DNA from: CAWBAT01 sp963810905
Lineage (GTDB): Bacteria > Acidobacteriota > Terriglobia > Versatilivoradales > Versatilivoraceae
DNA length: 64,000 bases
Direction: 5' to 3'
Assembly: GCA_963810905.1 (NCBI GenBank)
Contig: CAWEPG010000016.1
Coordinates: forward strand, 62,001-126,000
Below the pieces are notes generated by a model. That model did no database searches. It saw nothing but the letters and a program-made list of their open reading frames with translations, and was not told the origin of the DNA. A program made the position numbers and the translations under genes. This document shows, one piece after another, positions 18,292 through 27,580 of the stretch; position 1 is the first letter of the stretch, and each line of letters begins with the position of its first letter.

Positions 18292-18407
18292 CCTCCCCCC
18301 TACAAGCTAATGAAATTGGCTGGATGGCCTACTTATCCTATGCCCAGCCGCAATTCGCTGTTCCGGCTGCAAAAAATCAGAAAACGGAGAGAACGTCTTC
18401 CCCTCAA

Positions 18408-18707
18408 CTATTTGACGACGAACGAAAGCCAGTCTCGTGAAATGTAGTCGGCCATCGTGATTGAGAGCAGGATAATCAGCCAAAGAAAAGAACCGGCTGC
18501 AACCAGTTTCGTAAGGCTTGGACTATAGCGAACGTGCATGAAATAAAGGATGACGAGAGTGGCCTTTGTAACGGCAATCGTCAGTGCCACAACATTGTTG
18601 AGGGGACCCAAATCATGGTAGGAAATAAATATCGTGACCGCCGTCAACCCCATCAACGCGGCAAAGACAATCAAGTAAATTCGGACAGGAACTATCTGCT
18701 CTGACAT
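18408..18707 (-). CDS. ctaF: Cytochrome c oxidase subunit IV (CtaF/CoxD-like)
   Basis: A small membrane subunit (99 aa from ATG 18707) with three hydrophobic helices (IYLIVFAALMGLTAVTIF, VVALTIAVTKATLVILYFM, LVAAGSFLWLIILLSI) and the FMHVRYS motif typical of prokaryotic subunit IV. The frame continues to 18827, overlapping ctaE by 14 bp, so the longer 139-aa start is possible, but MSEQIVPVR is the normal family N-terminus. No strong ribosome site was seen for either start. It is the last gene of the cta group. Confidence 0.85.
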   Translation of the reverse strand: MSEQIVPVRIYLIVFAALMGLTAVTIFISYHDLGPLNNVVALTIAVTKATLVILYFMHVRYSPSLTKLVAAGSFLWLIILLSITMADYISRDWLSFVVK

Positions 18708-18813
18708 AAGATCAATGACTCTCCGCCTGGATTTATACGCTGCTATGGAATTTGTTACGAATATTTGAAGTAGGGTCCGTACTCCGAACAATCGAACCAT
18801 CACGTCGTCCCTC

Positions 18814-19470
18814 TTAATGCAATCCAATCAAATAAAGTAGCGGGAACAGGAAAATCCACACAATATCCACAAAATGCCAGTACAGACCAAAAAGCTCGAC
18901 TGGAGAATGATATTCAGGGCTGAATCTTCCTTTTCGTGCGAGAGCCATTAACCAGATCAACAGGCCCATTCCAATAACCATATGCAAGGCGTGCATCCCG
19001 GTCATTACAAAATACAAACTAAAGAAAATCTGGGCCTGCGGACCGTGAGGACCGTGATATGTGAATCCAAATCCGGGGATCAGATGATGAACGTACTTGT
19101 CATGATATTCAACCGTCTTGATCCCCAAAAAACCCAAACCCAGGATTAAGGTCAACAGAAGGAAAGCAATCAGCATTCTTTGCTTCCCTGTTTCAGAAGC
19201 AAAGACGGCCAGGGCCATCGTCAGGCTGCTGGTGATCAAAATCACCGTGTTGGTGCCACCCAAGGGGACACTCAAGTGATGACTAGCTTCAGCAAATGCA
19301 ATCGGATAAGCACTTCGATAAACCAGGTAGGTTAAAAACAGCCCGCCGAAAAACATGACTTCCTGGGCGAGGAAAACCCACATACCCAGTGAAGAGGACT
19401 CCCGCTGCTGTTCAACTGTATCAAAGTGATGGGCTAGCCCTGGATGCGCCGCTGAGTGAGCGTCAGACAA
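18814..19470 (-). CDS. ctaE: Cytochrome c oxidase subunit III
   Basis: A 218-aa subunit III with five or more transmembrane helices, the GMWVFLAQEVMFFGGLFLTY segment, a MHALHMVIGMG helix and the C-terminal YWHFVDIVWIFLFPLLYL signature. The length suits the five-helix caa3/bacterial type. It starts at ATG 19470, 8 bp inside the end of ctaD, so it is translationally coupled. It supports oxygen delivery and stability of subunit I in the inner membrane. Confidence 0.95.
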   Translation of the reverse strand: MSDAHSAAHPGLAHHFDTVEQQRESSSLGMWVFLAQEVMFFGGLFLTYLVYRSAYPIAFAEASHHLSVPLGGTNTVILITSSLTMALAVFASETGKQRMLIAFLLLTLILGLGFLGIKTVEYHDKYVHHLIPGFGFTYHGPHGPQAQIFFSLYFVMTGMHALHMVIGMGLLIWLMALARKGRFSPEYHSPVELFGLYWHFVDIVWIFLFPLLYLIGLH

Positions 19471-21094
19471 CTTTAATCTCCCTTATTGAGTATTCATAAG
19501 GCCCTTCGTTGACGACGGGGACTTCTGTAAAGTTTTCCGTCGGCGGTGGTGACGGTGTTCTCCACTCCAGTCCCGTCGCCCCCCAAGGGTTCGCCGAGGC
19601 TTGAGGCCCATAGCGAAGCGACCAAATCAAATAGATCATAGGAATCAGATAGCCAATTCCCAGGATTGAAGCCCCTGCCGACGACATGACGTTGAGCACC
19701 TGAAATTCTTCCGGATAGGCATGGTAGCGTCTGGGCATTCCCATGTAACCTAGAATGAACTGAGGGAAAAAGGTCAGATTAAATCCAACAAATACGACCA
19801 GAGCGGAGAATTTGGCCCATCCTTCCGGATAAAGACGACCCGAGATTTTCGGCCACCAATAATGCAACCCCCCCATGTAAGCCATTACCGTGCCGCCCAC
19901 CATGATGTAATGGAAATGGGCCACTACAAAATAGGTGTCATGAACATGAACATCCAGTCCCACAGCTGCCAGGAAAAGGCCTGTCAAACCGCCGATGGTA
20001 AATAGCCCGAGGAATCCAAAGGCGTAGAGCATGGGAGATTGAAAGGAGATGGAGCCTTTGTATAAGGTCGCTGTCCAATTAAACACTTTAATGGCCGAGG
20101 GGATTGCCACCAGAAAACTTAGCATCGAAAAAATCAATCCCGCATAAACGGATTGCCCACTCACAAACATATGATGTCCCCAGACGAGAAAACCGAGCAC
20201 TGCGATACCAATACTGGAATAGGCCACGAACTGGTATCCGAAAATATATTTTCGCGAAAAGCACGAGACTAACTCGCTGATCACACCCATGGCCGGAAGG
20301 ATCATGATATAGACTGCCGGATGCGAGTAAAACCAGAACAAATGTTGAAAGAGGACTGGATCTCCGCCTAGGGCTGGATCAAAAATGCCAATATGAAAGG
20401 CCCTCTCAAGAGCCAATAAAACTAGCGTAATCGCGATGACCGGTGTCCCCAGCATCATGATCAAGCTCGTCGCATAATGAGCCCAGATAAACAGGGGCAG
20501 ACGGAACCAAGTAAGCCCGGGGGCTCTCATTTTGTGAATCGTGACAATGAAGTTTAGCCCCGTCAGGATGGAGGAAAAACCTGTGATAAAAGCGCCGACT
20601 CCTGTGGCAATCACGTAACCGTTCGAATAAGTCGTGCTGTACGGAGTGTAAAAGGTCCACCCCGTATCCACTCCACCGGCCAACACGGCACCCAAAGTAA
20701 ATAATCCTCCAACCACGTAGATGTACCAGCTCAAGAGGTTGATTCTCGGGAATGCCAGGTCTTTGGCGCCAACCATCATCGGCACCAGGAAATTTCCCAG
20801 GGATGCCGGAATGGAAGGGATGAGAAAGAAAAAAATCATAATGACGCCGTGCATCGTAAACAGCTTGTTATACGTTTCCGCCTGCACAAAATCCCCCTGC
20901 GGGGTCAGCAATTCTAGACGAATCAAAACGGCAAACAGGCCACCCAGGAAGAAGAAAAAGGTGATGGACATCAGATATAAGAGTGCAATTCTTTTGTGAT
21001 CGGTGGTCAACAGCCACGATTTAATCCCGTAACTGGAATTGAGGTAATGTTCCCGAGTTTCTACGGGTATAAGAGGAGCCGTTAAGGTACTCAT
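19463..21094 (-). CDS. ctaD: Cytochrome c oxidase subunit I (heme-copper oxidase, A-type)
   Basis: A 543-aa catalytic subunit with twelve predicted helices. It has the low-spin heme region FTMHGVIMIFFFLIPSIPAS, the CuB/cross-link segment WFYSHPAVYIMILPAMGVIS (His and the Tyr of H-P-x-V-Y), the further CuB His pair in VWGHHMF and the heme ligands in DTYFVVAHFHYIMVGG. It reduces oxygen to water and pumps protons. Its ATG overlaps the stop of ctaC (21091-21094), consistent with stoichiometric expression. No heme A synthase or CtaG is in the window. Confidence 0.97.
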   Translation of the reverse strand: MSTLTAPLIPVETREHYLNSSYGIKSWLLTTDHKRIALLYLMSITFFFFLGGLFAVLIRLELLTPQGDFVQAETYNKLFTMHGVIMIFFFLIPSIPASLGNFLVPMMVGAKDLAFPRINLLSWYIYVVGGLFTLGAVLAGGVDTGWTFYTPYSTTYSNGYVIATGVGAFITGFSSILTGLNFIVTIHKMRAPGLTWFRLPLFIWAHYATSLIMMLGTPVIAITLVLLALERAFHIGIFDPALGGDPVLFQHLFWFYSHPAVYIMILPAMGVISELVSCFSRKYIFGYQFVAYSSIGIAVLGFLVWGHHMFVSGQSVYAGLIFSMLSFLVAIPSAIKVFNWTATLYKGSISFQSPMLYAFGFLGLFTIGGLTGLFLAAVGLDVHVHDTYFVVAHFHYIMVGGTVMAYMGGLHYWWPKISGRLYPEGWAKFSALVVFVGFNLTFFPQFILGYMGMPRRYHAYPEEFQVLNVMSSAGASILGIGYLIPMIYLIWSLRYGPQASANPWGATGLEWRTPSPPPTENFTEVPVVNEGPYEYSIREIKVV

Positions 21095-22095
21095 GGTCTT
21101 TGATTCTGCCTTTCATTCACTCTGGCCGGAGCTTTCGTGGCATTTGCGCCAACAGCCTCTGGGGCCTGAGGAGTCAGTGATTTGATGTATGCCAGAATCT
21201 GGGCCAGTCCATCTTCATTAATTAAGCCCTGAAACATCGGCATCAGTGGTTGGTATCCTTCAACCACTCTTAGACTTGGATTCAAGATTGATTCTCTCAG
21301 ATAGTTTTCGTCGGCAATGATCACCTGGCCGGTTTGCAGCTTGACTGGTTTTCCGAAGATTCCTTCGAGTGCCGGGCCACGGCCTTTCCCATCCGAGCGA
21401 TGACAATTGACGCAAGAAAAATTCTGAAAAAGTCGCTCGCCTCTCGCCTGCATCGATTCCTCGCGAGAGCCTCCGCTCAGCCAATTTTGAAAATCAGTCG
21501 GTTCCATGACAACCACCTTGCCAATCATGCCCGAGTGCTTCGTCCCGCAATATTCCGCACAAAAAAGATGGTATTCACCGGCACGTGTTGCTTTGAACCA
21601 GAGGGTTGAATAGCGCCCCGGCAAAACATCCTGTTTGACCCGGAATGCGGGGACATAAAAACTGTGGATCACATCTTCAGAGGACATGATCAAGCGCACC
21701 GCGCGGTTAATCGGAATATGGAGTTCATTGATTTCCCGCTGTCCTTCAAGATGTTGCAGTTTCCACATCCATTGCTTCCCCACGACGTAAATGGGCATGG
21801 CATCAGATGGAGGGCGGGCTATAGAGAAATAGATCTTGGCACTCCAAAAAAAAATTACAACCAGAATAATGGCCGGGACCACAGTCCATAGAGTCTCGAG
21901 AGCCGTGGAACCTGTGACCGGCTGAGGGAGTTCCACTTCCGACCGGCGACGGAATCGGATTGCGAAGAATAAAAGAAGGCCTGCAATCAATGTTGAAAAA
22001 AATATCGTGACTAGGCATAAGAAAATATACAAATGATCTACTTCACCGGCCAGCGTGGACGCCTGATCAGGAAATAATGGAAAATCGGAGAACAT
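21091..22095 (-). CDS. ctaC: Cytochrome c oxidase subunit II with fused cytochrome c domain (caa3 type)
   Basis: A 334-aa subunit. Two N-terminal helices (about 20-45 and 68-88) are followed by the cupredoxin domain with the CuA site (HSFYVPAFRVKQD and CAEYCGTKHSGM). A C-terminal mono-heme cytochrome c domain has CVNCHRSDGKGRGPALEG near residue 231 and a Met ligand probably in PLMPMFQGL. The fused heme makes this a caa3 oxidase that can take electrons from the alternative complex III encoded upstream. It lies 42 bp after the SCO gene. Confidence 0.96.
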   Translation of the reverse strand: MFSDFPLFPDQASTLAGEVDHLYIFLCLVTIFFSTLIAGLLLFFAIRFRRRSEVELPQPVTGSTALETLWTVVPAIILVVIFFWSAKIYFSIARPPSDAMPIYVVGKQWMWKLQHLEGQREINELHIPINRAVRLIMSSEDVIHSFYVPAFRVKQDVLPGRYSTLWFKATRAGEYHLFCAEYCGTKHSGMIGKVVVMEPTDFQNWLSGGSREESMQARGERLFQNFSCVNCHRSDGKGRGPALEGIFGKPVKLQTGQVIIADENYLRESILNPSLRVVEGYQPLMPMFQGLINEDGLAQILAYIKSLTPQAPEAVGANATKAPARVNERQNQRP

Positions 22096-22137
22096 AGCAA
22101 TTGGTATTTTGGCTCTTACTTCGATGCGAAAATGCGA

Positions 22138-23115
22138 TTATGAAACTGAGTACTTTGCGCCCTTTTCCCGGCGCAACATGAGAGCGATGTATAACCCCAT
22201 CCCGAGGACGAAAGTAATTCCAATTATTCGGACCATCGTCATGATGACCAGGCCATATGTCCCAGTGGCTGGATCGTAGTGGTAACAGTAGAGCAATACC
22301 TGGTCAACAACTGAACCGATCTTATTCTGTGAGGCCTCAACCAATCCTAAACGAAGATCTTTTGCTGGAAACTCAATTCCATAGAAGTAGCGGGATAACC
22401 GGCCTTGTGGAGTCACCAGCATGATCCCCGCGGCATGGATATACAGTTTTTTAGCCGAATCATAGCCGTAGCGGAACCCAACAGCTTTCGTTAACTTCTC
22501 AATCGAAGGCTGTTCTCCAGTAAGAAAATGCCATCCCGCTTCCGCCCCCTCCCGTCTGTATCGCTTCAGGTAGGTTTCCTTAACAGATCGGGCAATCGTT
22601 GCATCCTCTTCGGGATTAAAACTTACGGTGATAACATCGAACTCCTTGCCGACATTGAACTTCAAAACTCGAAGGGTGCGCAGCAGCCCATCCAGCACCT
22701 CACTGCAGAGCATCGGACATTCGTGGTAAACGAGAGTCAAGATAACGGGCTTATCCCGAAAATAATCTCCCAGCCGGACAGCCATTCCATTTTCATCCCT
22801 AAACACTAAATCCAGGGGCACCTGTTCATTGAGCCGTTGATCAATGCCAACGTTACGCACAGCCTCGGGGAGCTGGTTTGGGGCCGGCTGAAGGGTCGAC
22901 GCTGGAAGGCTCATTCCCCCGAAAATGAAAAAACAAGCCATGAAGAACAAATTAAGGAATTGAAAACTCGAGGGGAGCGAGAAAGTGACCGTCTTTCGCC
23001 TTCGCTGAAAAGGTGAAGAAATTGAGCGACACGGCGTCCCTCTCTTCGGTAGTACCGGGGATGAAAATCTCCTCATTTTCTGTCTTATTGGCTCACGCCA
23101 ATTGTTACTTTGCAA
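22138..23115 (-). CDS. SCO1/SenC-family copper chaperone for cytochrome oxidase
   Basis: A 325-aa protein that should deliver copper to, or reduce, the CuA site of the adjacent subunit II. The thioredoxin-like domain has the CxxxC copper site in VYHECPMLCSEVLDG and the distal His in KKLYIHAAGIMLVTP. A long basic N-terminus precedes a hydrophobic signal/anchor (about residues 50-70), and a C-terminal helix (about 295-315) gives a second membrane anchor, an arrangement common with ACIII-caa3 clusters. Start is TTG 23115, chosen because GGAGG lies 7 bp upstream. It is 15 bp after the preceding small membrane gene. Confidence 0.92.
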   Translation of the reverse strand: MQSNNWREPIRQKMRRFSSPVLPKRGTPCRSISSPFQRRRKTVTFSLPSSFQFLNLFFMACFFIFGGMSLPASTLQPAPNQLPEAVRNVGIDQRLNEQVPLDLVFRDENGMAVRLGDYFRDKPVILTLVYHECPMLCSEVLDGLLRTLRVLKFNVGKEFDVITVSFNPEEDATIARSVKETYLKRYRREGAEAGWHFLTGEQPSIEKLTKAVGFRYGYDSAKKLYIHAAGIMLVTPQGRLSRYFYGIEFPAKDLRLGLVEASQNKIGSVVDQVLLYCYHYDPATGTYGLVIMTMVRIIGITFVLGMGLYIALMLRREKGAKYSVS

Positions 23116-23130
23116 AATGCTTCCTCCATC

Positions 23131-23604
23131 CTACTTTCCACTTGGGCTTTTCTCGGCTTCTTGCTTTTCCGGCCCCAGAGATCCCTCATTTCCTGTATTC
23201 ACCTCGGCCTCATCCATCACCGGCAAACCCCGCTCAACCAGTAATTCCATCGCGCGCTTGATTGGAACCCGCACAATACCCTGCTTCTGATCTACCCAGC
23301 CATAGCTCTCGATTAACCTTTTTTCATTCTGAAAGTATTGCTTTCGCACAGCAACCGGATCGGTCTCTAAACGAGGTAAGGGGGGCAGTTTGGGACGCTC
23401 GGAAGCAACCCCGGAAAGCTGGTTGTCCGAGCGATCGGCCTCTTGATCAAGAAAATTGAAGAGACCCTTCATAGAGATCAGGGTCAAAATGATGAGCATG
23501 ACAAGAGCAATCGCAAAGTAAAAGATGGGCCTAGCGCTGACATCACTGACTTCATGATGGCTTTCAGGTGGTATCTGCTCAAGATTTCCGTGCTTAGTGG
23601 CCAC
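23131..23604 (-). CDS. Conserved small membrane protein in the ACIII-caa3 operon, unknown function
   Basis: A 157-aa protein with one transmembrane helix (ARPIFYFAIALVMLIILTLI). The periplasmic tail contains a Pro-rich stretch and then YGWVDQKQGIVRVPIKRAME, which looks like a conserved patch. The start is set at GTG 23604, overlapping the actF stop by 11 bp, with GAGGAGG about 9 bp upstream; the frame is open further but without support. It sits between actF and SCO, so an assembly or linker role between complex III and the oxidase is likely by context only. The WVD/VRVPI pattern is reminiscent of similar proteins in other Acidobacteriota clusters. Confidence 0.75.
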   Translation of the reverse strand: MATKHGNLEQIPPESHHEVSDVSARPIFYFAIALVMLIILTLISMKGLFNFLDQEADRSDNQLSGVASERPKLPPLPRLETDPVAVRKQYFQNEKRLIESYGWVDQKQGIVRVPIKRAMELLVERGLPVMDEAEVNTGNEGSLGPEKQEAEKSPSGK

Positions 23605-24778
23605 CTTGCAGCGCCTCCTCAAACGCAGGATCATGGACTGGAAGCACCGGCCGGGCAATCAAGGTCCTGCAGAACACTCCCACCCAGACGCCACCAATCC
23701 CCAAGAGCGCAGCCAGATCCATCCAGTGGATGCGGAAATGCCCGTCATGTCCGGTAGGGGCTATCAAGAGGTACAGATCAATCAATCTCATGAAGAGGAT
23801 TAAAGACACCACTTTGATGAGCTGCCTAGGAGCCCTCTTCAGACTCCGTGAAAGCAAGAGAATAAACGGGAGTGCAAAGTGGAACAGTATCAATGCAAGT
23901 TGCAGCCACCACCAGCCGTTGGCCAAACGTTTCAAATAATACGGTGTTTCTTCCGGCAGATTTCCAGACCAGATAATCAAGAACTGGGAGAAGGCCAGGT
24001 AGGCCCAAATCATTACGAAGGCAAGGGTCAACTTTCCCAAGTCATGAAGATGTTCAGGTGAGAGTGCTTCCGACAAGGGCTTCGTCTCCGCCAAAAGGAT
24101 CAAGACCAAAATCGTAAAACAAAATGTGGTTAAGGTTTGGCCGATCATGTAATACATGCCAAATACCGTCGAATACCAGTGTGGCTCAAGAGACATCACC
24201 CAGTCGAAAGAAGCAAAAGTTACGGTAGCCCCAAAAATAACTAGCCCAGGGCCACTCAGACTCTCCGCGTTCAATTTTGTCTGGGCCGGCTTGTTGTCAT
24301 CCTGTCGCTGCGACCATTTGTTAAAAAAGTAAATCAGGCTGTACCACGCCAGAAAGTACACAACGGTTCTGAGGACAAAAAAAGGTGCATTCAGATAAGG
24401 CGCCTTGTGTTGCAAAATCTTGTCGGCTTTCACCTTTTCAGGCTGGGCCCACTCATAGAGGTGCTGCATCCCAAGAAAAATTGGGACGAACAGTGCGGCC
24501 AAGATCGGTAATGTGCGGGTTGAGGCTTCAAGCAGCCGCCGTATCATGATCCCCCATGCCCCCCCGGTCAGGTATTGAAGCATCAGGATCGCCAAGGAAC
24601 CCAGCGGAATCCCGCTCCAAAAGACAAAGGCAAATAAGTAGGATCGAAAAAATTGGTCGGGGTTTGATATGGCACCCCCAACACACAAAACTAAAAAAAT
24701 TCCGCCCGCGGCTAAACTTCGCTTCTGCAGCTTTTGGATAATCGGTAGGTTTAGAGTTGCATCCTGAATCTTGATCAA
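23594..24778 (-). CDS. actF: Alternative complex III integral membrane subunit ActF
   Basis: A 394-aa polytopic protein with about ten helices, matching the second NrfD-like quinone-interacting subunit of alternative complex III. Characteristic segments are WSGIPLGSLAILMLQYLTGG (helix 2), FASFDWVMSLEPHWYSTVFG and AFSQFLIIWSGNLPEETPYY. Together with ActC it embeds the complex in the inner membrane. It lies 27 bp after actE and overlaps the following small gene. Confidence 0.93.
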   Translation of the reverse strand: MIKIQDATLNLPIIQKLQKRSLAAGGIFLVLCVGGAISNPDQFFRSYLFAFVFWSGIPLGSLAILMLQYLTGGAWGIMIRRLLEASTRTLPILAALFVPIFLGMQHLYEWAQPEKVKADKILQHKAPYLNAPFFVLRTVVYFLAWYSLIYFFNKWSQRQDDNKPAQTKLNAESLSGPGLVIFGATVTFASFDWVMSLEPHWYSTVFGMYYMIGQTLTTFCFTILVLILLAETKPLSEALSPEHLHDLGKLTLAFVMIWAYLAFSQFLIIWSGNLPEETPYYLKRLANGWWWLQLALILFHFALPFILLLSRSLKRAPRQLIKVVSLILFMRLIDLYLLIAPTGHDGHFRIHWMDLAALLGIGGVWVGVFCRTLIARPVLPVHDPAFEEALQGGH

Positions 24779-24805
24779 TAGAACCCCTCTGACCCCGTCT
24801 TTAAC

Positions 24806-25540
24806 CTACTCACTAACTGACCCATGGTGTTCCTGGTGATGCGGCACTGTGGATTTCGAATCGACTTCTCCATTCAACTTGTTGCGATCTGCTTCGGCCA
24901 CGTCATTCAGGCTGGCATGTTGGCTTAGCTGCAATGCCCGAATATACGCCACGATCGCCCAGCGATCACGAACTGGGACCTGCACGGAATAATCCTGCAT
25001 CGCGCCAAATCCATTCGTGATTACATCATAAAAATATCCTGCCGGAGCTTGCCGCAAACGTTCAATATGATACGACGGTGGGGCCCGAAACCCCCGCTTC
25101 ACAACCATCCCCTGTCCGTTTCCAACCAGGCCGTGGCAGGGGACGCAATAAATATTGTATCGTTGCTGCCCTCGCTCAAGGACCTGCTTGGTCACAGGAA
25201 AGGGAAACGCATCCACCAGCTTTCCATCAGCTTTGCCTTGGTAAAGATCCGTATCTTCTCGGAGACCCCCTCTAGCCACCGTTCCAGATACTAGTGGTCG
25301 CGCAGAACGTCCATCTGAGAAAAAACTGCTGGGAGCCAGTGCTTTGTATTTGGGTTGGTTTTGCATGTCTTGACGACAACCGGTCAGGATCGTTAATCCC
25401 AGGACCAACAAAAAAAGATACAGAACTTGAGAAGAAGATAAAGAATTCGGCCAGGACTCGCACGTCTTCACATTAGCCCATAGACCAGACCGGCTCTTTA
25501 ATTGTTTGGCGCAATTCATAAAACGCACGACGCTCTTCAT
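24806..25540 (-). CDS. actE: Alternative complex III mono-heme cytochrome c subunit ActE
   Basis: A 244-aa lipoprotein-type cytochrome c. The N-terminus holds a hydrophobic segment ending in LTILTGC, a lipobox that would attach it to the membrane. The heme site CVPCHGLVGNGQGMVVKRGF is near residue 130, and DRWAIVAYIRALQLSQ is the typical cytochrome c C-terminal helix. It passes electrons from ActA/ActB toward the oxidase. The ATG 25540 start is 6 bp after the actD stop; the leader before the hydrophobic segment is long, so a downstream start is possible. Confidence 0.92.
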   Translation of the reverse strand: MKSVVRFMNCAKQLKSRSGLWANVKTCESWPNSLSSSQVLYLFLLVLGLTILTGCRQDMQNQPKYKALAPSSFFSDGRSARPLVSGTVARGGLREDTDLYQGKADGKLVDAFPFPVTKQVLERGQQRYNIYCVPCHGLVGNGQGMVVKRGFRAPPSYHIERLRQAPAGYFYDVITNGFGAMQDYSVQVPVRDRWAIVAYIRALQLSQHASLNDVAEADRNKLNGEVDSKSTVPHHQEHHGSVSE

Positions 25541-25546
25541 TACAAA

Positions 25547-26086
25547 TCAATGAGGTACTTCATGAACAATACGTGGCCCCAGCGACTCGAGAAATCGTCG
25601 AGTGGCCTCCAGATCAAATTTTGGATCCCGTGCCTCAATACATAAGAAGAAGCGATCCCGGCTTGCAAGCGCGAACCTGGATACGTTAAAAACCGGGTGA
25701 TAGGGCATCGGCAAACCGTTGAGACCCAACATTCCCAGAACTGCCCCGAGGGAAGCTCCCAGCACGGTTGTCTCAAATGTTACCGGAATAAACGACGGCC
25801 AACTGAATAAAGGGCGACCGCCAATATTCAGCGGATAATCCACCACAGTCGTCCAATATTGGAAAAAGAAGCCGGCGAGGCAGCCGATAATGCCTCCGCA
25901 AAGAACAATGAATGGCAGGCGCCGATCGTGAAAGCCAAAGGCTTCGCTCAACTCTTCAATTGGAAATGGCGAATAGGCATCCATTTTCTTATACCCATAA
26001 TCATGGGTACGTTTTGCGGCGGCCACCAATGCCGTGGCGCTGTTAAATTCCGCCATTAGTCCGTAAAGAGAAGGTCTCGACCGCAT
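25547..26086 (-). CDS. actD: Alternative complex III subunit ActD (DUF3341)
   Basis: A 179-aa subunit starting LYGLMAEFNSATALVAAAK, with the MDAYSPFPIEEL motif and two central helices (LPFIVLCGGIIGCLAGFFFQ and a second hairpin helix around residue 115). This is the DUF3341 fold seen in ActD. It has a structural role at the membrane face of ActC/ActF. It is 55 bp after actC and immediately before actE. Confidence 0.94.
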   Translation of the reverse strand: MRSRPSLYGLMAEFNSATALVAAAKRTHDYGYKKMDAYSPFPIEELSEAFGFHDRRLPFIVLCGGIIGCLAGFFFQYWTTVVDYPLNIGGRPLFSWPSFIPVTFETTVLGASLGAVLGMLGLNGLPMPYHPVFNVSRFALASRDRFFLCIEARDPKFDLEATRRFLESLGPRIVHEVPH

Positions 26087-26141
26087 CAGATGTTGAGCTC
26101 CAAGTTCCTCGTTTGTTATTACTTATCGAAAGCCTGGTTTT

Positions 26142-27527
26142 CTATTCCTTGACCTCTGCCTGCGGAAGAATCGTGCGCATTTCAAAAATTGAGATCATTG
26201 GTAGAAAGCGCAGGAATAAAAACAGAAGGCTCACAAACAAACCAATCGTTCCAAAGAACATTCCAAAATCCCAGCGAGTCGGATAGTACATTCCCCAAGA
26301 CGACGGTAAAAAATCACGACTGAGGCTCGTCACGACAATGATGAAGCGCTCCAGCCACATTCCGACGCTGACAATAATGGAGACGGTAAACAGTACAGCA
26401 ATGTTGGTCCGCATGCGCTTCGACCAAAGAACTTGCGGCGCCATCGCATTGCAAAAAATCAGTAACCAGTAGAAGAAGGCATAAGGACCTTTCATTCGGT
26501 TAGAAATCATATAACTCTCGTAGGGATTTGCGCTGTACCAGCCGAAAAAGGCCTCCATCATATAGCCGTAAGCCACGATCAGTCCCGTCACCAAAAGAAT
26601 CTTAGCCATGTTTTCCAGATGACGCATCGTGATGAAATCTTCCAGCCCATAGAATGCCCGGATGGGAATCGCTAGAATGAGCACCATAGCAAAACCGGCA
26701 AATACGGCGCCAGCCACAAAGTAAGGCGGGAAAATGGTGGCATGCCAGCCCGGGATCACGGAGACGGCAAAGTCAAAACTGACGATAGAGTGGACCGAAA
26801 GGACAAGGGGGGTCGATAACCCCGCCAGAAGTAAATAGGCCGTCTCATAACGGGTCCAATGGCGGGCCGATCCGCGCCATCCCATAGCCAATATCCCGAA
26901 TAGGATTCTTCCAAAGCGGTTGGGGGAACGATCTCGAAGCGTAGCCAAATCCGGGATTAATCCGACGAACCAAAAGAGCAAAGAGACGGTCGCATAAGTG
27001 GAGACTGCAAAAACGTCCCAGATAAGTGGACTGCGGAATTGCGGCCAAAGTCCCATGGTATTGGGGTATGGGAACAACCAGTAGATGGCTAACCACGGCC
27101 GACCTGTATGCAAGAGTGGATAGAGTGCCGCACAGGCAACGGCAAACAGGGTCATCGCCTCCGCAAACCGATTAATCGAAGTCCGCCATTCCTGACGCAA
27201 AAGCAAAAGGATAGCCGAGATCAGAGTTCCTGCGTGTCCGATGCCAATCCACCACACGAAATTAATGATGGCGAATCCCCACGCCACGGGATTGGTAATT
27301 CCCCAGATTCCTGTCCCGACGACTACAAGTTTCAGGATTGAAACCATCAGCAAGATCGTCAGGAGAAATCCAATTCCAAACCCGACGTACCAACCTCTAG
27401 GGGTCCGCTGGGTTAAAACAACAGAACTGATCTTGTCCGTCACGGAGGCAAAGGTGTAGCCGGGCTGAATGATTGGGGCTGTCTCTGTCAAATGGGTTGT
27501 TGTCGGACTTGATTGATCTTGATTCAT
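26142..27527 (-). CDS. actC: Alternative complex III integral membrane subunit ActC (NrfD/PsrC-like)
   Basis: A 461-aa protein with about ten transmembrane helices. INFVWWIGIGHAGTLISAIL is the helix-2 signature of NrfD-like quinol-binding subunits, and the later FDFAVSVIPGWHATIFPPYF and MWLERFIIVVTSLSRDFLPS segments match ActC. It should hold a quinol site next to the iron-sulfur domain of ActB. It starts 53 bp after actB. Confidence 0.95.
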   Translation of the reverse strand: MNQDQSSPTTTHLTETAPIIQPGYTFASVTDKISSVVLTQRTPRGWYVGFGIGFLLTILLMVSILKLVVVGTGIWGITNPVAWGFAIINFVWWIGIGHAGTLISAILLLLRQEWRTSINRFAEAMTLFAVACAALYPLLHTGRPWLAIYWLFPYPNTMGLWPQFRSPLIWDVFAVSTYATVSLLFWFVGLIPDLATLRDRSPNRFGRILFGILAMGWRGSARHWTRYETAYLLLAGLSTPLVLSVHSIVSFDFAVSVIPGWHATIFPPYFVAGAVFAGFAMVLILAIPIRAFYGLEDFITMRHLENMAKILLVTGLIVAYGYMMEAFFGWYSANPYESYMISNRMKGPYAFFYWLLIFCNAMAPQVLWSKRMRTNIAVLFTVSIIVSVGMWLERFIIVVTSLSRDFLPSSWGMYYPTRWDFGMFFGTIGLFVSLLFLFLRFLPMISIFEMRTILPQAEVKE

Positions 27528-27580
27528 TCGTTCAGGTGAAATAATTCAGGCTTTTCTACCCATAGAATCTTGAAGCCTCT

